In this document: positions 8,365-15,449 of the stretch, piece after piece
Layout of the letters: each line of letters starts with the position of its first letter
How positions within the stretch are numbered: the first letter of the stretch is position 1
DNA from: an uncultured Planctomycetaceae bacterium
GTDB taxonomy: Bacteria > Planctomycetota > Planctomycetia > Pirellulales > Pirellulaceae
DNA length: 26,802 nucleotides
Direction: 5' to 3'
Assembly: GCA_903927685.1 (NCBI GenBank)
Contig: CAIYOB010000084.1
Span: 1 to 26,802 of the forward strand
Translations under genes and position numbers: made by a program
Notes under the pieces: generated by a model
Seen by the model: only the letters and a program-made list of their open reading frames with translations
What the model was told of the DNA's origin: nothing
Databases searched by the model: none

Positions 8365-11025
8365 TCACCGGTCTTGACGCGGAGCGTCCGGCCCCGCCGC
8401 AGCCAGCATGTGCCTTAGTGCCTTGTAGTCGGTCTTTCCCGTCCCGAGCACGGGAATCGCGTCCACGCGGCGCACTTCGTCCAACCGCATGACCCCGCGG
8501 AATCCGGCCTCCACCAGGACCGCGTTGGCCTCCCGCAAGGCAATCTCCCTGGTTGTGAACAGCGCGATACGCCGTCCGTGAGCCATCTCCAGCCCCTCGA
8601 CGGCCACTTGCGGTCCATTCTCCGTCGGCGGCCAGCGGACGGCCAGGGGCTCCTCGAGGGCCGGCAGCGAGACCATCTCGCCCCCAACCTTCACAAACCG
8701 CTTCAGGCGTCCGCGAAAATGGAGAAATCCCTCGGCGTCGATCTGGACGAGGTCGCCGGTTACATACCAACGTTTTCCGTCCGCCGAGACAAACGGCTCG
8801 GGACCGTCATGATGCAAGTAGCCCGAGAAGACCGAGTCACCTCGGACCAGCAGCATGCCCGTCGCGTTCGCGGGGACGGGCTGATGGGTCTCAGGATCGA
8901 CCACGCGGAGTTCGACGCCGCGCAGGGGGAATCCGACCGTATCGGCCCGGAGTCGGTCCGGACGGTTGATCGAGACCAGCGGCGAACACTCCGTGATCCC
9001 ATAGCCTTCGACGATCTTCGCCTGGGGAGCCAATTGTGCCGCCCGGGCGAAAACCGCTTGGGGGCATTTCTCGGCTCCAGTCAGCACCAGTTGCAAGCAA
9101 TCCAGATCGCCCGGTTGTGCCAGCGCCAGGATGTAATTGAAAAACGTCGGGGTCGTGATCAACAGCGTCGTTTGAAAAGCCACCATCGTCTGCAGCGAGC
9201 CGGCGGCATGCGTCGGATCGGCGTAGTGCACGACGCGCAAACCTCCCAGCACGGGCGCGACAATATTGCCCAGCAGGCCCATGCTGTGAAACGGCGGCAG
9301 AAAGCCCAGCATACGGTCGCGGTTGGTCAACCCCAGCGGCTCGATCGCGGCCCGCGCGTTGGCCAACAGGTTGCGGTGGCTCAACGGGACCGCCTTGGGC
9401 ATGCTCTCGGAGCCGGAAGTGAACAGGACGACCGCCGGGTCATCGGGACGCACCGCGGGCAGTCGGCGGAGCCAGCGCCGCGGGAACAGGCGGGCCGCCA
9501 GCAGCGTCCACAAGGCCGCCAGCTTGCCGATCCGCGACCGCACGTCCTCCAGAAACACGTACTCGGCTCCGGGAACTTCGACGCCCAGCCGATCGACCAG
9601 CTTGCGTGAGGAAATGACCCGGCGCAGCTGCAACTTGTCGACGGCGTGGGCCAAGTTGGCCGGCCCGGTCGTCCAGTTCAGCATCACCGGCAACTTGCCC
9701 GCCAACTGCAGCCCGAAGAACGCCACGTCCGCGCCCACCGAGGCCGGCAGCAATACGCCGACCGCCTCGCCGGGAAGCGTCCGAAACTGGGCGGCCAGCA
9801 ACTGCGTAGCGACCAACAGGCGACGATAGGTGAGTGTTCCGGACAGCCGGTCCGCGACGCACGGTTCGGTCGGGTCTGCCAGAACGCGGCGCAGGAATGC
9901 TTCCGGGATGGTATCGGCGAGGATCTCCACCGGTTTCGCCGTCCGGGGCGGCTGGCGCCAGAGCGCGGGAACTGACGCTCCGGCGTCGTCCGCCGCGGCG
10001 ACCAGGCCTTCGGCGACGGCCCACAACTCGCCCACCGACTTGGCGACCTCCGGCGAACGGAATCCGAACCGGTCCTCGATCCGCATCGCCAGATCCATGC
10101 GGTCCAAGCTGTCCAGCCCCAGTTCGTCCAGCGTCGTGCCAGCGGTCTGCTCGTGCGCCGCCAGTGGGCGTCCCAGGCACTCTTCCAACAGTTCCGTGAC
10201 GGCGGCGATCGTGGTTGGCCGGATCTGTCCCGGGTCTGTTGCGGCCGAGTCGGCCGTCGCAGGAAACTTGTACTGCCGCGGTCCGAAGCAGGCGTGATAG
10301 GGCACGAATACCGGCGTTTCCGGGCCCTCTTGGTTGTACCAAGACTCCAGAAATGGATTCAGTGTCTCGCGTTTGGGCTCGGGCAGACGCTCCCGCGGGA
10401 CCGGTTCAATGGTCATGACAATCCGTCGCCGCGGGGCGAACAGGATCAGGTTCGCAGCCATCCACGCCAGGCCGCGAAGCGCACAGCGGGCCAGGTTGGG
10501 GGCGTTGCCCGTGCGGGCATAGGTGAACATACTGCCCCACAAACCCCGCGTCCGCACCAACACGACGTTGGCCTGCGGACAGCGGGCCAGCACCTCGGCC
10601 GCCGTGCGGGCCGCCCCGACCTCCTCGCGCCCATTCCGCATCGCGCGGCCGGACGGGTAGATCAAGAAGCACTCGCCGCGTTCCAGTCCGGCGACGACCG
10701 CGTCGATCATCGCCAACGTCCGCTCGCGGGCCGACAAGCTGTGGGTACTCAAGTCGGGCACTTCCAGAGCTTGGACCAGATGCATCACGGGCAACAGGAA
10801 TGGCTTCCGGTACATTGTCGTCGTGGCCACAGGCCGCACCGGCTGGGCCAGACGCACGTGGCTCCAGACCAACAGCGGGTCGATGTAGCCGGGATGGTTC
10901 GGCAGCACGAGGGTCGGCCCGTGCAGCCCCTGCAGCTTTTCCAGCCCCACCACTTGCACGGCGTACCGCCGATGCAGAGCCCACCGCGCGATCCACCAAC
11001 AGATCGCTTGCAGCAGTCGCAACAT
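8365..11025 (-). CDS. Acyltransferase-ACP-acyl ligase fusion (Aas-like)
   Basis: 886 residues from the ATG at 11025, which follows a GGAGG ribosome site. Three domains can be read. Residues 1 to about 240 are a PlsC-type lysophospholipid acyltransferase with the HX4D box NHPGYID (His44, Asp49) and a YPSGRAM block (123-129). Residues 270-345 are an acyl-carrier-protein domain with the phosphopantetheine site GLDSLD (Ser306). Residues 365-880 are an AMP-forming acyl ligase with TSGSESMPK (536-544), GYGITE (674-679), TGDL (756-759) and the C-terminal lysine in GTGKTDYK (Lys864). E. coli Aas joins an acyltransferase and a ligase and re-acylates lysophospholipids; the internal carrier domain here suggests that the activated acyl group is handed over within one chain. 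Alternatives are acylation of a glycan, lipid or peptide. Located between two secreted glycosidase-like genes. Confidence 0.9.
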   Translation of the reverse strand: MLRLLQAICWWIARWALHRRYAVQVVGLEKLQGLHGPTLVLPNHPGYIDPLLVWSHVRLAQPVRPVATTTMYRKPFLLPVMHLVQALEVPDLSTHSLSARERTLAMIDAVVAGLERGECFLIYPSGRAMRNGREEVGAARTAAEVLARCPQANVVLVRTRGLWGSMFTYARTGNAPNLARCALRGLAWMAANLILFAPRRRIVMTIEPVPRERLPEPKRETLNPFLESWYNQEGPETPVFVPYHACFGPRQYKFPATADSAATDPGQIRPTTIAAVTELLEECLGRPLAAHEQTAGTTLDELGLDSLDRMDLAMRIEDRFGFRSPEVAKSVGELWAVAEGLVAAADDAGASVPALWRQPPRTAKPVEILADTIPEAFLRRVLADPTEPCVADRLSGTLTYRRLLVATQLLAAQFRTLPGEAVGVLLPASVGADVAFFGLQLAGKLPVMLNWTTGPANLAHAVDKLQLRRVISSRKLVDRLGVEVPGAEYVFLEDVRSRIGKLAALWTLLAARLFPRRWLRRLPAVRPDDPAVVLFTSGSESMPKAVPLSHRNLLANARAAIEPLGLTNRDRMLGFLPPFHSMGLLGNIVAPVLGGLRVVHYADPTHAAGSLQTMVAFQTTLLITTPTFFNYILALAQPGDLDCLQLVLTGAEKCPQAVFARAAQLAPQAKIVEGYGITECSPLVSINRPDRLRADTVGFPLRGVELRVVDPETHQPVPANATGMLLVRGDSVFSGYLHHDGPEPFVSADGKRWYVTGDLVQIDAEGFLHFRGRLKRFVKVGGEMVSLPALEEPLAVRWPPTENGPQVAVEGLEMAHGRRIALFTTREIALREANAVLVEAGFRGVMRLDEVRRVDAIPVLGTGKTDYKALRHMLAAAGPDAPRQDR

Positions 11026-11081
11026 GATGCCTCCCTGATGACGCGATTGACGGGGCCTGGTTGCACGGCCCAAGACGGTCC

Positions 11082-12083
11082 CTACGGTTCCCCAAGCACT
11101 GGCTTTCCGTCTTTCCAGACGATCGGCACCATCGACAGGTACCACGTGCGGCCGCGATCGTTGTTGCCTTGGAAGAACAGGTAGTCGCGGCCATCGTCGT
11201 CCTGGAACAGGTACGGATGGCCGGATTCACTGGAGTTCCACGAGCCGGGCGAGCCGTTGGGCAGGAACGGCTGGTCCGACAGACGCGTGAAGCGAACCCC
11301 GTCGCCGCTGACCGCCACGCCGATCTGCTGGGGTTCGTTGTTGTAGCCCCCGGCGTAGAACATGTACAACCGCCCGTCGCGCTTGGCCATGGCGGCCGCT
11401 TCGATGCATTGCCGCTCCCAGGCCAGTTCCGGCTGCAGAATCGGGCCGTCCGGGTTCAGTTGGGTCCACTGGCCGCGACTGAAATCGCTGTCAAGGGACG
11501 CGGCGGCAACGCCTTGCATCTGGACTTTGAAGGCCGGGTCGCGCGTGGCCCAATACAGCAGCAAGCGGCCCTCGTGCTCGATCACGTCGGCGTCGATGGC
11601 CCGGCCGCAGGTCCAGTCGCCCGTGGGTTGGAAGACGGGATTCGTCGGATTGCGGGTGAACCGCAAGCCATCGCTCGACCAGGCGTGGCAAATGGCGTCC
11701 CGCCGGGCGTTACCGTACGTCTGGTAGAACAGGTGGACCTTGCCGTGCAGCACGATCGCCCCCGGAGCACAGAACCCGTTCTCCTCCGCCGCCCCCTCGT
11801 TTGTCAACTCGCCGGCTTTCTTCCAATCGACCAGGTTGCTGCTGGCCGCGATGCCGATGCTCCAGCCCTTGGTGGGCTTGCCTTCGTAGGGTGGCAGCGA
11901 GTAGTACAGCAGGTACCGGCCTTGGAACTTGACGACGGCCGGATCCTTGGAGAACGGCTTCCCGGAGACGCTGTCGGCAAAGTGCATCCGGGGACGAACC
12001 GCCGGTTCGTCCGCCGCAAACGCAGAAACGACACCGCCGGTCAGCAGGGCAGACAAACCAAACAGGACAGGGCGAAACGGCAT
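11082..12083 (-). CDS. Secreted GH43-like five-bladed propeller glycosidase
   Basis: 333 residues. The ATG at 12083 follows an AGGAG site and yields a short signal peptide (residues 1-23, ending SAFA). An earlier in-frame start 36 bases upstream would only lengthen the polar leader. The body shows the repeating blade pattern of family 43/32-type propellers, for example KDPAVVKFQGRYLLYYS, and likely catalytic residues: Asp47 (general base position), Asp166 in RAIDADVI (pKa modulator) and a glutamate near 223-228 in the ERQCIEAAAM block (general acid). GH43-like enzymes cleave arabinosides, xylosides, galactosides and related glycans; the substrate cannot be assigned. It is the first gene of the minus-strand run, 56 bases before the acyltransferase fusion. 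Confidence 0.82.
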   Translation of the reverse strand: MPFRPVLFGLSALLTGGVVSAFAADEPAVRPRMHFADSVSGKPFSKDPAVVKFQGRYLLYYSLPPYEGKPTKGWSIGIAASSNLVDWKKAGELTNEGAAEENGFCAPGAIVLHGKVHLFYQTYGNARRDAICHAWSSDGLRFTRNPTNPVFQPTGDWTCGRAIDADVIEHEGRLLLYWATRDPAFKVQMQGVAAASLDSDFSRGQWTQLNPDGPILQPELAWERQCIEAAAMAKRDGRLYMFYAGGYNNEPQQIGVAVSGDGVRFTRLSDQPFLPNGSPGSWNSSESGHPYLFQDDDGRDYLFFQGNNDRGRTWYLSMVPIVWKDGKPVLGEP

Positions 12084-12214
12084 CTCGATACTCCTGTGAG
12101 CCTTCAGCGGCATAGTCACTTGTCAGCATTCTAAGCGTTTCCGTCCGAATCGGCAGCCGTGATCCGCAGGAAAGTACCGGAGGCGACGAACTCCGGCAAG
12201 CCATGCTAAGACAA

Positions 12215-12240
12215 AATCATGGAAGGGTAAAACCATGATT
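12215..12240. repeat. 8-bp inverted repeat AATCATGG/CCATGATT
   Basis: AATCATGG at 12215-12222 and CCATGATT at 12233-12240 form a perfect inverted repeat around a 10-base A-rich centre. It is AT-richer than its surroundings and lies about 130 bases upstream of the GH43 start. It could be an operator for the divergent genes or a dispersed intergenic repeat; the sequence alone does not decide. Confidence 0.6.
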
Positions 12241-12290
12241 GGCTGTACTTTGATACCGCACGCGGTTGGGGATAGCACATTCGCCGATCC

Positions 12291-12357
12291 TCGTTTACCC
12301 GCGACCCAACGGGGAGCGCGCGGACGACTCGCTCCCCGTTGGGTCGCGGCTAAACGA
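12291..12357. repeat. Long palindrome, 28-bp arms
   Basis: The left arm at 12291-12318 and right arm at 12330-12357 are reverse complements at 27 of 28 positions and enclose an 11-base loop. The core reads CGACCCAACGGGGAGCG on one side and its complement on the other. There is no transposase gene, no T-tract and no coding support. This is a REP-like intergenic palindrome; as an RNA hairpin it would be very stable. It lies between divergent genes, so a terminator role is less likely than a repeat element. Confidence 0.85.
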
Positions 12358-12589
12358 GCCAACGCCAATCGTACGCCGCATACCCCTCGCGACAATGACC
12401 TAGTTCCAATTGGGGAGGCCGGCTAATGTCGCGTCCGCCACGGTCGCGCCCAACAGCCTCGCCCGCCACGGGCTTGCCCGCGCACGGGCGGATCGGTTAG
12501 GCTTGGCGTGAGCGAACTCGCTGCGTGAGGAGGGGGCGTACCGGACCTGCGGCAGCGAATCGTCCGCAGGCTTTTCTGGGGAGGCTGTC

Positions 12590-12775
12590 ATGCGGCAGGC
12601 GGTGAAATGGGCTCTGGTGCTGTTCGTGGGCGTCAGCGGATCGCTGGCGAACGGAGCCGCGCCGGTGGAACGCGCAGACTACGGAGCGCGCGTGCTGTCC
12701 GATTTCGCGGATGGGACGGCCCAAGGCTGGACGCCATCCAACAGCACGCTGACGGTCAGCCTGGTTGCTCGATAG
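12590..12775 (+). pseudogene. Truncated start of a secreted protein
   Basis: 61 codons from an ATG with a strong GGGGAGG ribosome site 5 bases upstream. Residues 1-23 are a clear signal peptide (hydrophobic core ALVLFVGVSGSLA, then NGAA). The mature part begins like a planctomycete secreted carbohydrate-binding protein, with VLSDFADGTAQGW, but runs into a TAG at 12773-12775 and no continuation exists in any frame before the next gene starts at 12787. I read it as the 5' end of a larger gene whose remainder was deleted. It might still be made as a short exported peptide. Its stop codon overlaps the AGGA that probably serves the next gene, so the remnant may now act as a leader for it. Confidence 0.65.
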
Positions 12776-12786
12776 GATGCCGAATC

Positions 12787-13983
12787 ATGACGGGAGCGAA
12801 CGAACCGCGTGGAGGGCTTGGCGGCCGTTGGCGGGCGTGCCGACGAGCCCTGCTGATGCTGGGAATTGGCGCGGGGTATCTCCTGCTCCTCAGCGAGCTT
12901 GCCTTGCTGCCGTTCCTGTGGGACATCCAGCCTCGCGACCTGCCCGACTGGACCGTCCCCCTGGCCGGCCTGACGTTGGTCACGGCGGCCGGAATCTTGA
13001 CTTGGCGAACCCTGCGATCGCTGGCCCGCAGCCAGTACCGCTTCCGCTTGCGCACCCTGCTGGCCGGGATGGCCGTCGTTTGCCTGCTTTCCGCAGTCGT
13101 CGGCAATCGCCTGCATTCCGCGTCCCGTGATTGGGAAGCGCAACGGCTGCTGGGGGCAGCCGGCGGCTATGCGGTAAGCTTCGTTTATTCCGACGACGAC
13201 AGTTGGTATCGCCGGTTGACGACCCTTCTGGGGCTGGATGACTTCCAGCGCGTCACCTCGTTGCACCTTGAAACAGACCAGGCCGTGGAAATCCTGGCCC
13301 AGCATCCGCGTGAATTCGCCGACGTGCGGAGGATCACCCTGGTTGCGGTCACCGACCGGGGGCTCGAGAGCCTCGCGAACTCGACGCCGCTCCGGAACCT
13401 CCTGGGAATCGAGTTTCGCGGGAGCCTGATTACCGATAACGGACTGAAATGCCTGGCCGCCGGCGACCATCTGCGGATGTTGCTGATCGACGGTTGCTCG
13501 CAGATCACCGACGCGGGAATGGCTCACCTGAACGAACTGTCTTCACTCGGTGCTTTGTGCGTGCGGGACGATGCAGGGAAGATGAACTTGACAGACGCCT
13601 CGCTGGCCCACCTGGTAAAGCTGCCTCGCCTCCGTTCTCTTGCCCTGTCCGGCAGCTTTTCCGATGTGGGTCTTGACCACCTGCGAAATCTTGCGCCGCT
13701 TCAGTGGCTGGAACTCGAGCAGACCAACATCACGGATTCCGGGCTTGCGCGTTTGCAGGGCTTGGCCAGTCTCGAAACACTGGTCATTTCCAGCGTCACG
13801 ATCAGCGACGCGGGTCTGGTGCACTTGCGACGCCTCGTCCGCCTCAAGCATCTATCGGTGTCTGGGCCCCAGGTGACTCGCGAGGGCATCGAGTCGCTTC
13901 GCGCTGCGCTGCCGGACTGCCGGGTCAACGAAGAGAGTGTCCTGCCGCTGCGTTTTGCCCTGCTCATGGAGCCCCCGAGCTAA
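12787..13983 (+). CDS. Membrane-anchored leucine-rich-repeat protein
   Basis: 398 residues from the ATG at 12787 (AGGA 11 bases upstream). Three hydrophobic segments (about 19-44, 57-76, 86-108) are followed by a soluble domain. The third begins with the charged motif YRFRLRTLL, seen at the start of membrane segments in many planctomycete proteins. From about 178 to 380 there are leucine-rich repeats of about 24 residues with the signature LxxLxxLxxLxLxxTxITDxGL, for example ITDSGLARLQGLASLETLVI. Such repeats bind proteins; a partner is not predictable. An in-frame extension to 12607 reads through the preceding truncated gene and is not supported. The domain order suggests an anchor with the repeats outside the membrane, but topology is inferred. 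Confidence 0.82.
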   Translation: MTGANEPRGGLGGRWRACRRALLMLGIGAGYLLLLSELALLPFLWDIQPRDLPDWTVPLAGLTLVTAAGILTWRTLRSLARSQYRFRLRTLLAGMAVVCLLSAVVGNRLHSASRDWEAQRLLGAAGGYAVSFVYSDDDSWYRRLTTLLGLDDFQRVTSLHLETDQAVEILAQHPREFADVRRITLVAVTDRGLESLANSTPLRNLLGIEFRGSLITDNGLKCLAAGDHLRMLLIDGCSQITDAGMAHLNELSSLGALCVRDDAGKMNLTDASLAHLVKLPRLRSLALSGSFSDVGLDHLRNLAPLQWLELEQTNITDSGLARLQGLASLETLVISSVTISDAGLVHLRRLVRLKHLSVSGPQVTREGIESLRAALPDCRVNEESVLPLRFALLMEPPS

Positions 13984-14034
13984 ATTGGGGCAGGAGCGCC
14001 CCTGGCACCACTCGCGACCGGACGCCGCGTGGTC

Positions 14035-14054
14035 GTCCTCCTGAGAGGGAGGAC
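14035..14054 (+). terminator. Possible weak hairpin after the LRR gene
   Basis: GTCCTCC at 14035-14041 and GGAGGAC at 14048-14054 form a perfect 7-bp stem with a 6-base loop, 52 bases after the LRR stop and 53 before the next start. There is no U-tract after it, so intrinsic termination is uncertain. Confidence 0.3.
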
Positions 14055-14106
14055 ATTGCTCCGGATTGCTGCGTTTGTTCACGTGATTTCGAGGATGATT
14101 GCCAAC

Positions 14107-15420
14107 ATGAAATCTGCCGCATTTTGGATTCTGCTGTTGGTGGCTTGGCTGGTGTACGGCGAGCAGGCAACACGGGCCGACTTGCCCGCGAACGGGCCTC
14201 CGCCGACGCCCAATCAAGTGGCTGCAGCGATGGACAGGGCGCATGCCGTCTTGTGGAGCAAGTTCATCGGGGACGACGGGCTGATCCACGATTATGTGGG
14301 CGACTTGCCGACTCCCGAAGACTGTCAGCAGGGGCGGCCCAACGCGATCGGCTGGTGGAGTCCCATCGAGAACGGGCCCATGTTCACGGGAACGTATCTG
14401 GCCGCGATCTGCCAGCGGGCTCGCCGCAGCGGCGCTGCAGCCGATCGCCACGAGGCCCGGCGTCTGGTCCGGGGGTTGCTGGCCTGCGCCTCGGTCTCCG
14501 AGGTGCCAGGCTTCATCGCGCGGGGGATGGGAACGGACGGCAAGTGCCACTATCCGCTCGGCTCGCAGGATCAGACGCATCCCTGGTTCTACGGGCTGCA
14601 TGCCTACGCCACCAGCGGCATCCCCGACGCGGACGAGCGAAAGAGCGTCGTCGACAAGATGAGGGAGGTGGCCGAGGCGTTGCAGGCGGTGAACTGGAAG
14701 TGTCCTTGTGACGGGGCCTTTCGGGGCCAATTCCGCGGCGACTTTCAATTGTTCCGGCACCATGGGGCGGCGATGTACTTGTTCATCCTCCGGGCGATGT
14801 ACGACGTGACCGGGGAAGGCGTCTGGCTCGATCGCTATCAGCAAGCGATGAGCGAGCGCTGCGAACGAACCGGCCGGACGCGGCTGGAGATCTGTGCCGC
14901 CGGTTACCCCTACGACCGCGAGCAGATCAAGCATATCGATCGGAGCCAGTTGTGGATTTACGTCAGTTCGCAGGGGGGTTTGGCTTGGCTGGCTGGCGCG
15001 GAGACAGATGCCGCCGTCCGGGCACAGTTCCGCGCGGGGCTGGACGCCAACTCGCGCGGGGCCTTGGCAGTCATCGGCGATTACCGTACCTTCGACAACA
15101 GCGATGCCAAGCTCTTCGGCCACGCCCGCTGGCGGGAGGCGTATCCCGGCTGGTTTCCGCAGCAGACGCAGGCCGACGCTGAGCGTCTGGCCTCGACCGG
15201 CGACCGCAGTGTCTTGGGGGAACGGAAGAGCTACGAGGCCCAGCGAATGCGAAACCCGCTGGCCGCCGCCGCCCTGATCGCGCTGGCCGGCTATCAAGAC
15301 GGTCAGGCATCCGTCCGGGAAGCGATCTGCCACTATGATTACACGCGACTCAATATGGCCGAGTTGTTTTTTGCCGAGTGCGCGTATTACGCGTTGCCGG
15401 CCGAATCGAAGGGCACGTGA
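14107..15420 (+). CDS. Secreted protein of unknown function, probably helical barrel
   Basis: 437 residues from the ATG at 14107, preceded by GAGG; this start places a signal peptide first (about residues 1-24, AAFWILLLVAWLVYG). Starts further upstream add a polar leader. I do not recognise a named family. The mature protein has regularly spaced amphipathic helices and aromatic-rich loops, such as GWWSPIENGPMFTGTYL and HPWFYGLHAYA, and a segment AAMYLFILRAMYDVTGEGVWLDRY that recalls (alpha/alpha)6-barrel glycan enzymes (lyases, unsaturated glucuronyl hydrolases). The fold assignment is inference. It is followed after 29 bases by the DUF4832-type gene on the same strand, so the two are probably co-transcribed and may act on the same glycan. 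Confidence 0.75.
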   Translation: MKSAAFWILLLVAWLVYGEQATRADLPANGPPPTPNQVAAAMDRAHAVLWSKFIGDDGLIHDYVGDLPTPEDCQQGRPNAIGWWSPIENGPMFTGTYLAAICQRARRSGAAADRHEARRLVRGLLACASVSEVPGFIARGMGTDGKCHYPLGSQDQTHPWFYGLHAYATSGIPDADERKSVVDKMREVAEALQAVNWKCPCDGAFRGQFRGDFQLFRHHGAAMYLFILRAMYDVTGEGVWLDRYQQAMSERCERTGRTRLEICAAGYPYDREQIKHIDRSQLWIYVSSQGGLAWLAGAETDAAVRAQFRAGLDANSRGALAVIGDYRTFDNSDAKLFGHARWREAYPGWFPQQTQADAERLASTGDRSVLGERKSYEAQRMRNPLAAAALIALAGYQDGQASVREAICHYDYTRLNMAELFFAECAYYALPAESKGT

Positions 15421-15449
15421 GCTGGATGCCAACCAAGGAGACCAAGGCG

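Larger units (their letters stand above)
12084..12589. other. Divergent intergenic spacer with inverted repeats
   Basis: A 506-base spacer between the GH43 gene (-) and the truncated gene at 12590 (+). Short open frames cross it, but they read through palindromes and have no protein-like composition or ribosome sites. It contains two notable inverted repeats (12215-12240 and 12291-12357), a smaller one (CCGGAG at 12177-12182 with CTCCGG at 12191-12196), and two imperfect copies of GCCCGC-ACGGGC at 12461-12490. A TAGAAT-like -10 box on the minus strand precedes the GH43 gene but has no convincing -35 partner. Confidence 0.7.

Noticed and set aside
12235..12426. Short frame across the long palindrome
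   Set aside because: Its internal repeat in protein sequence comes from the palindrome itself.
12461..12490. Two imperfect GCCCGC-ACGGGC copies as a possible CRISPR or tandem array
   Set aside because: Only two short copies, with no regular spacing and no cas genes.
12607..12786. 60-codon extension of the LRR gene
   Set aside because: It reads the truncated secreted-protein remnant in the wrong frame, and the ATG at 12787 gives a sensible membrane protein start.
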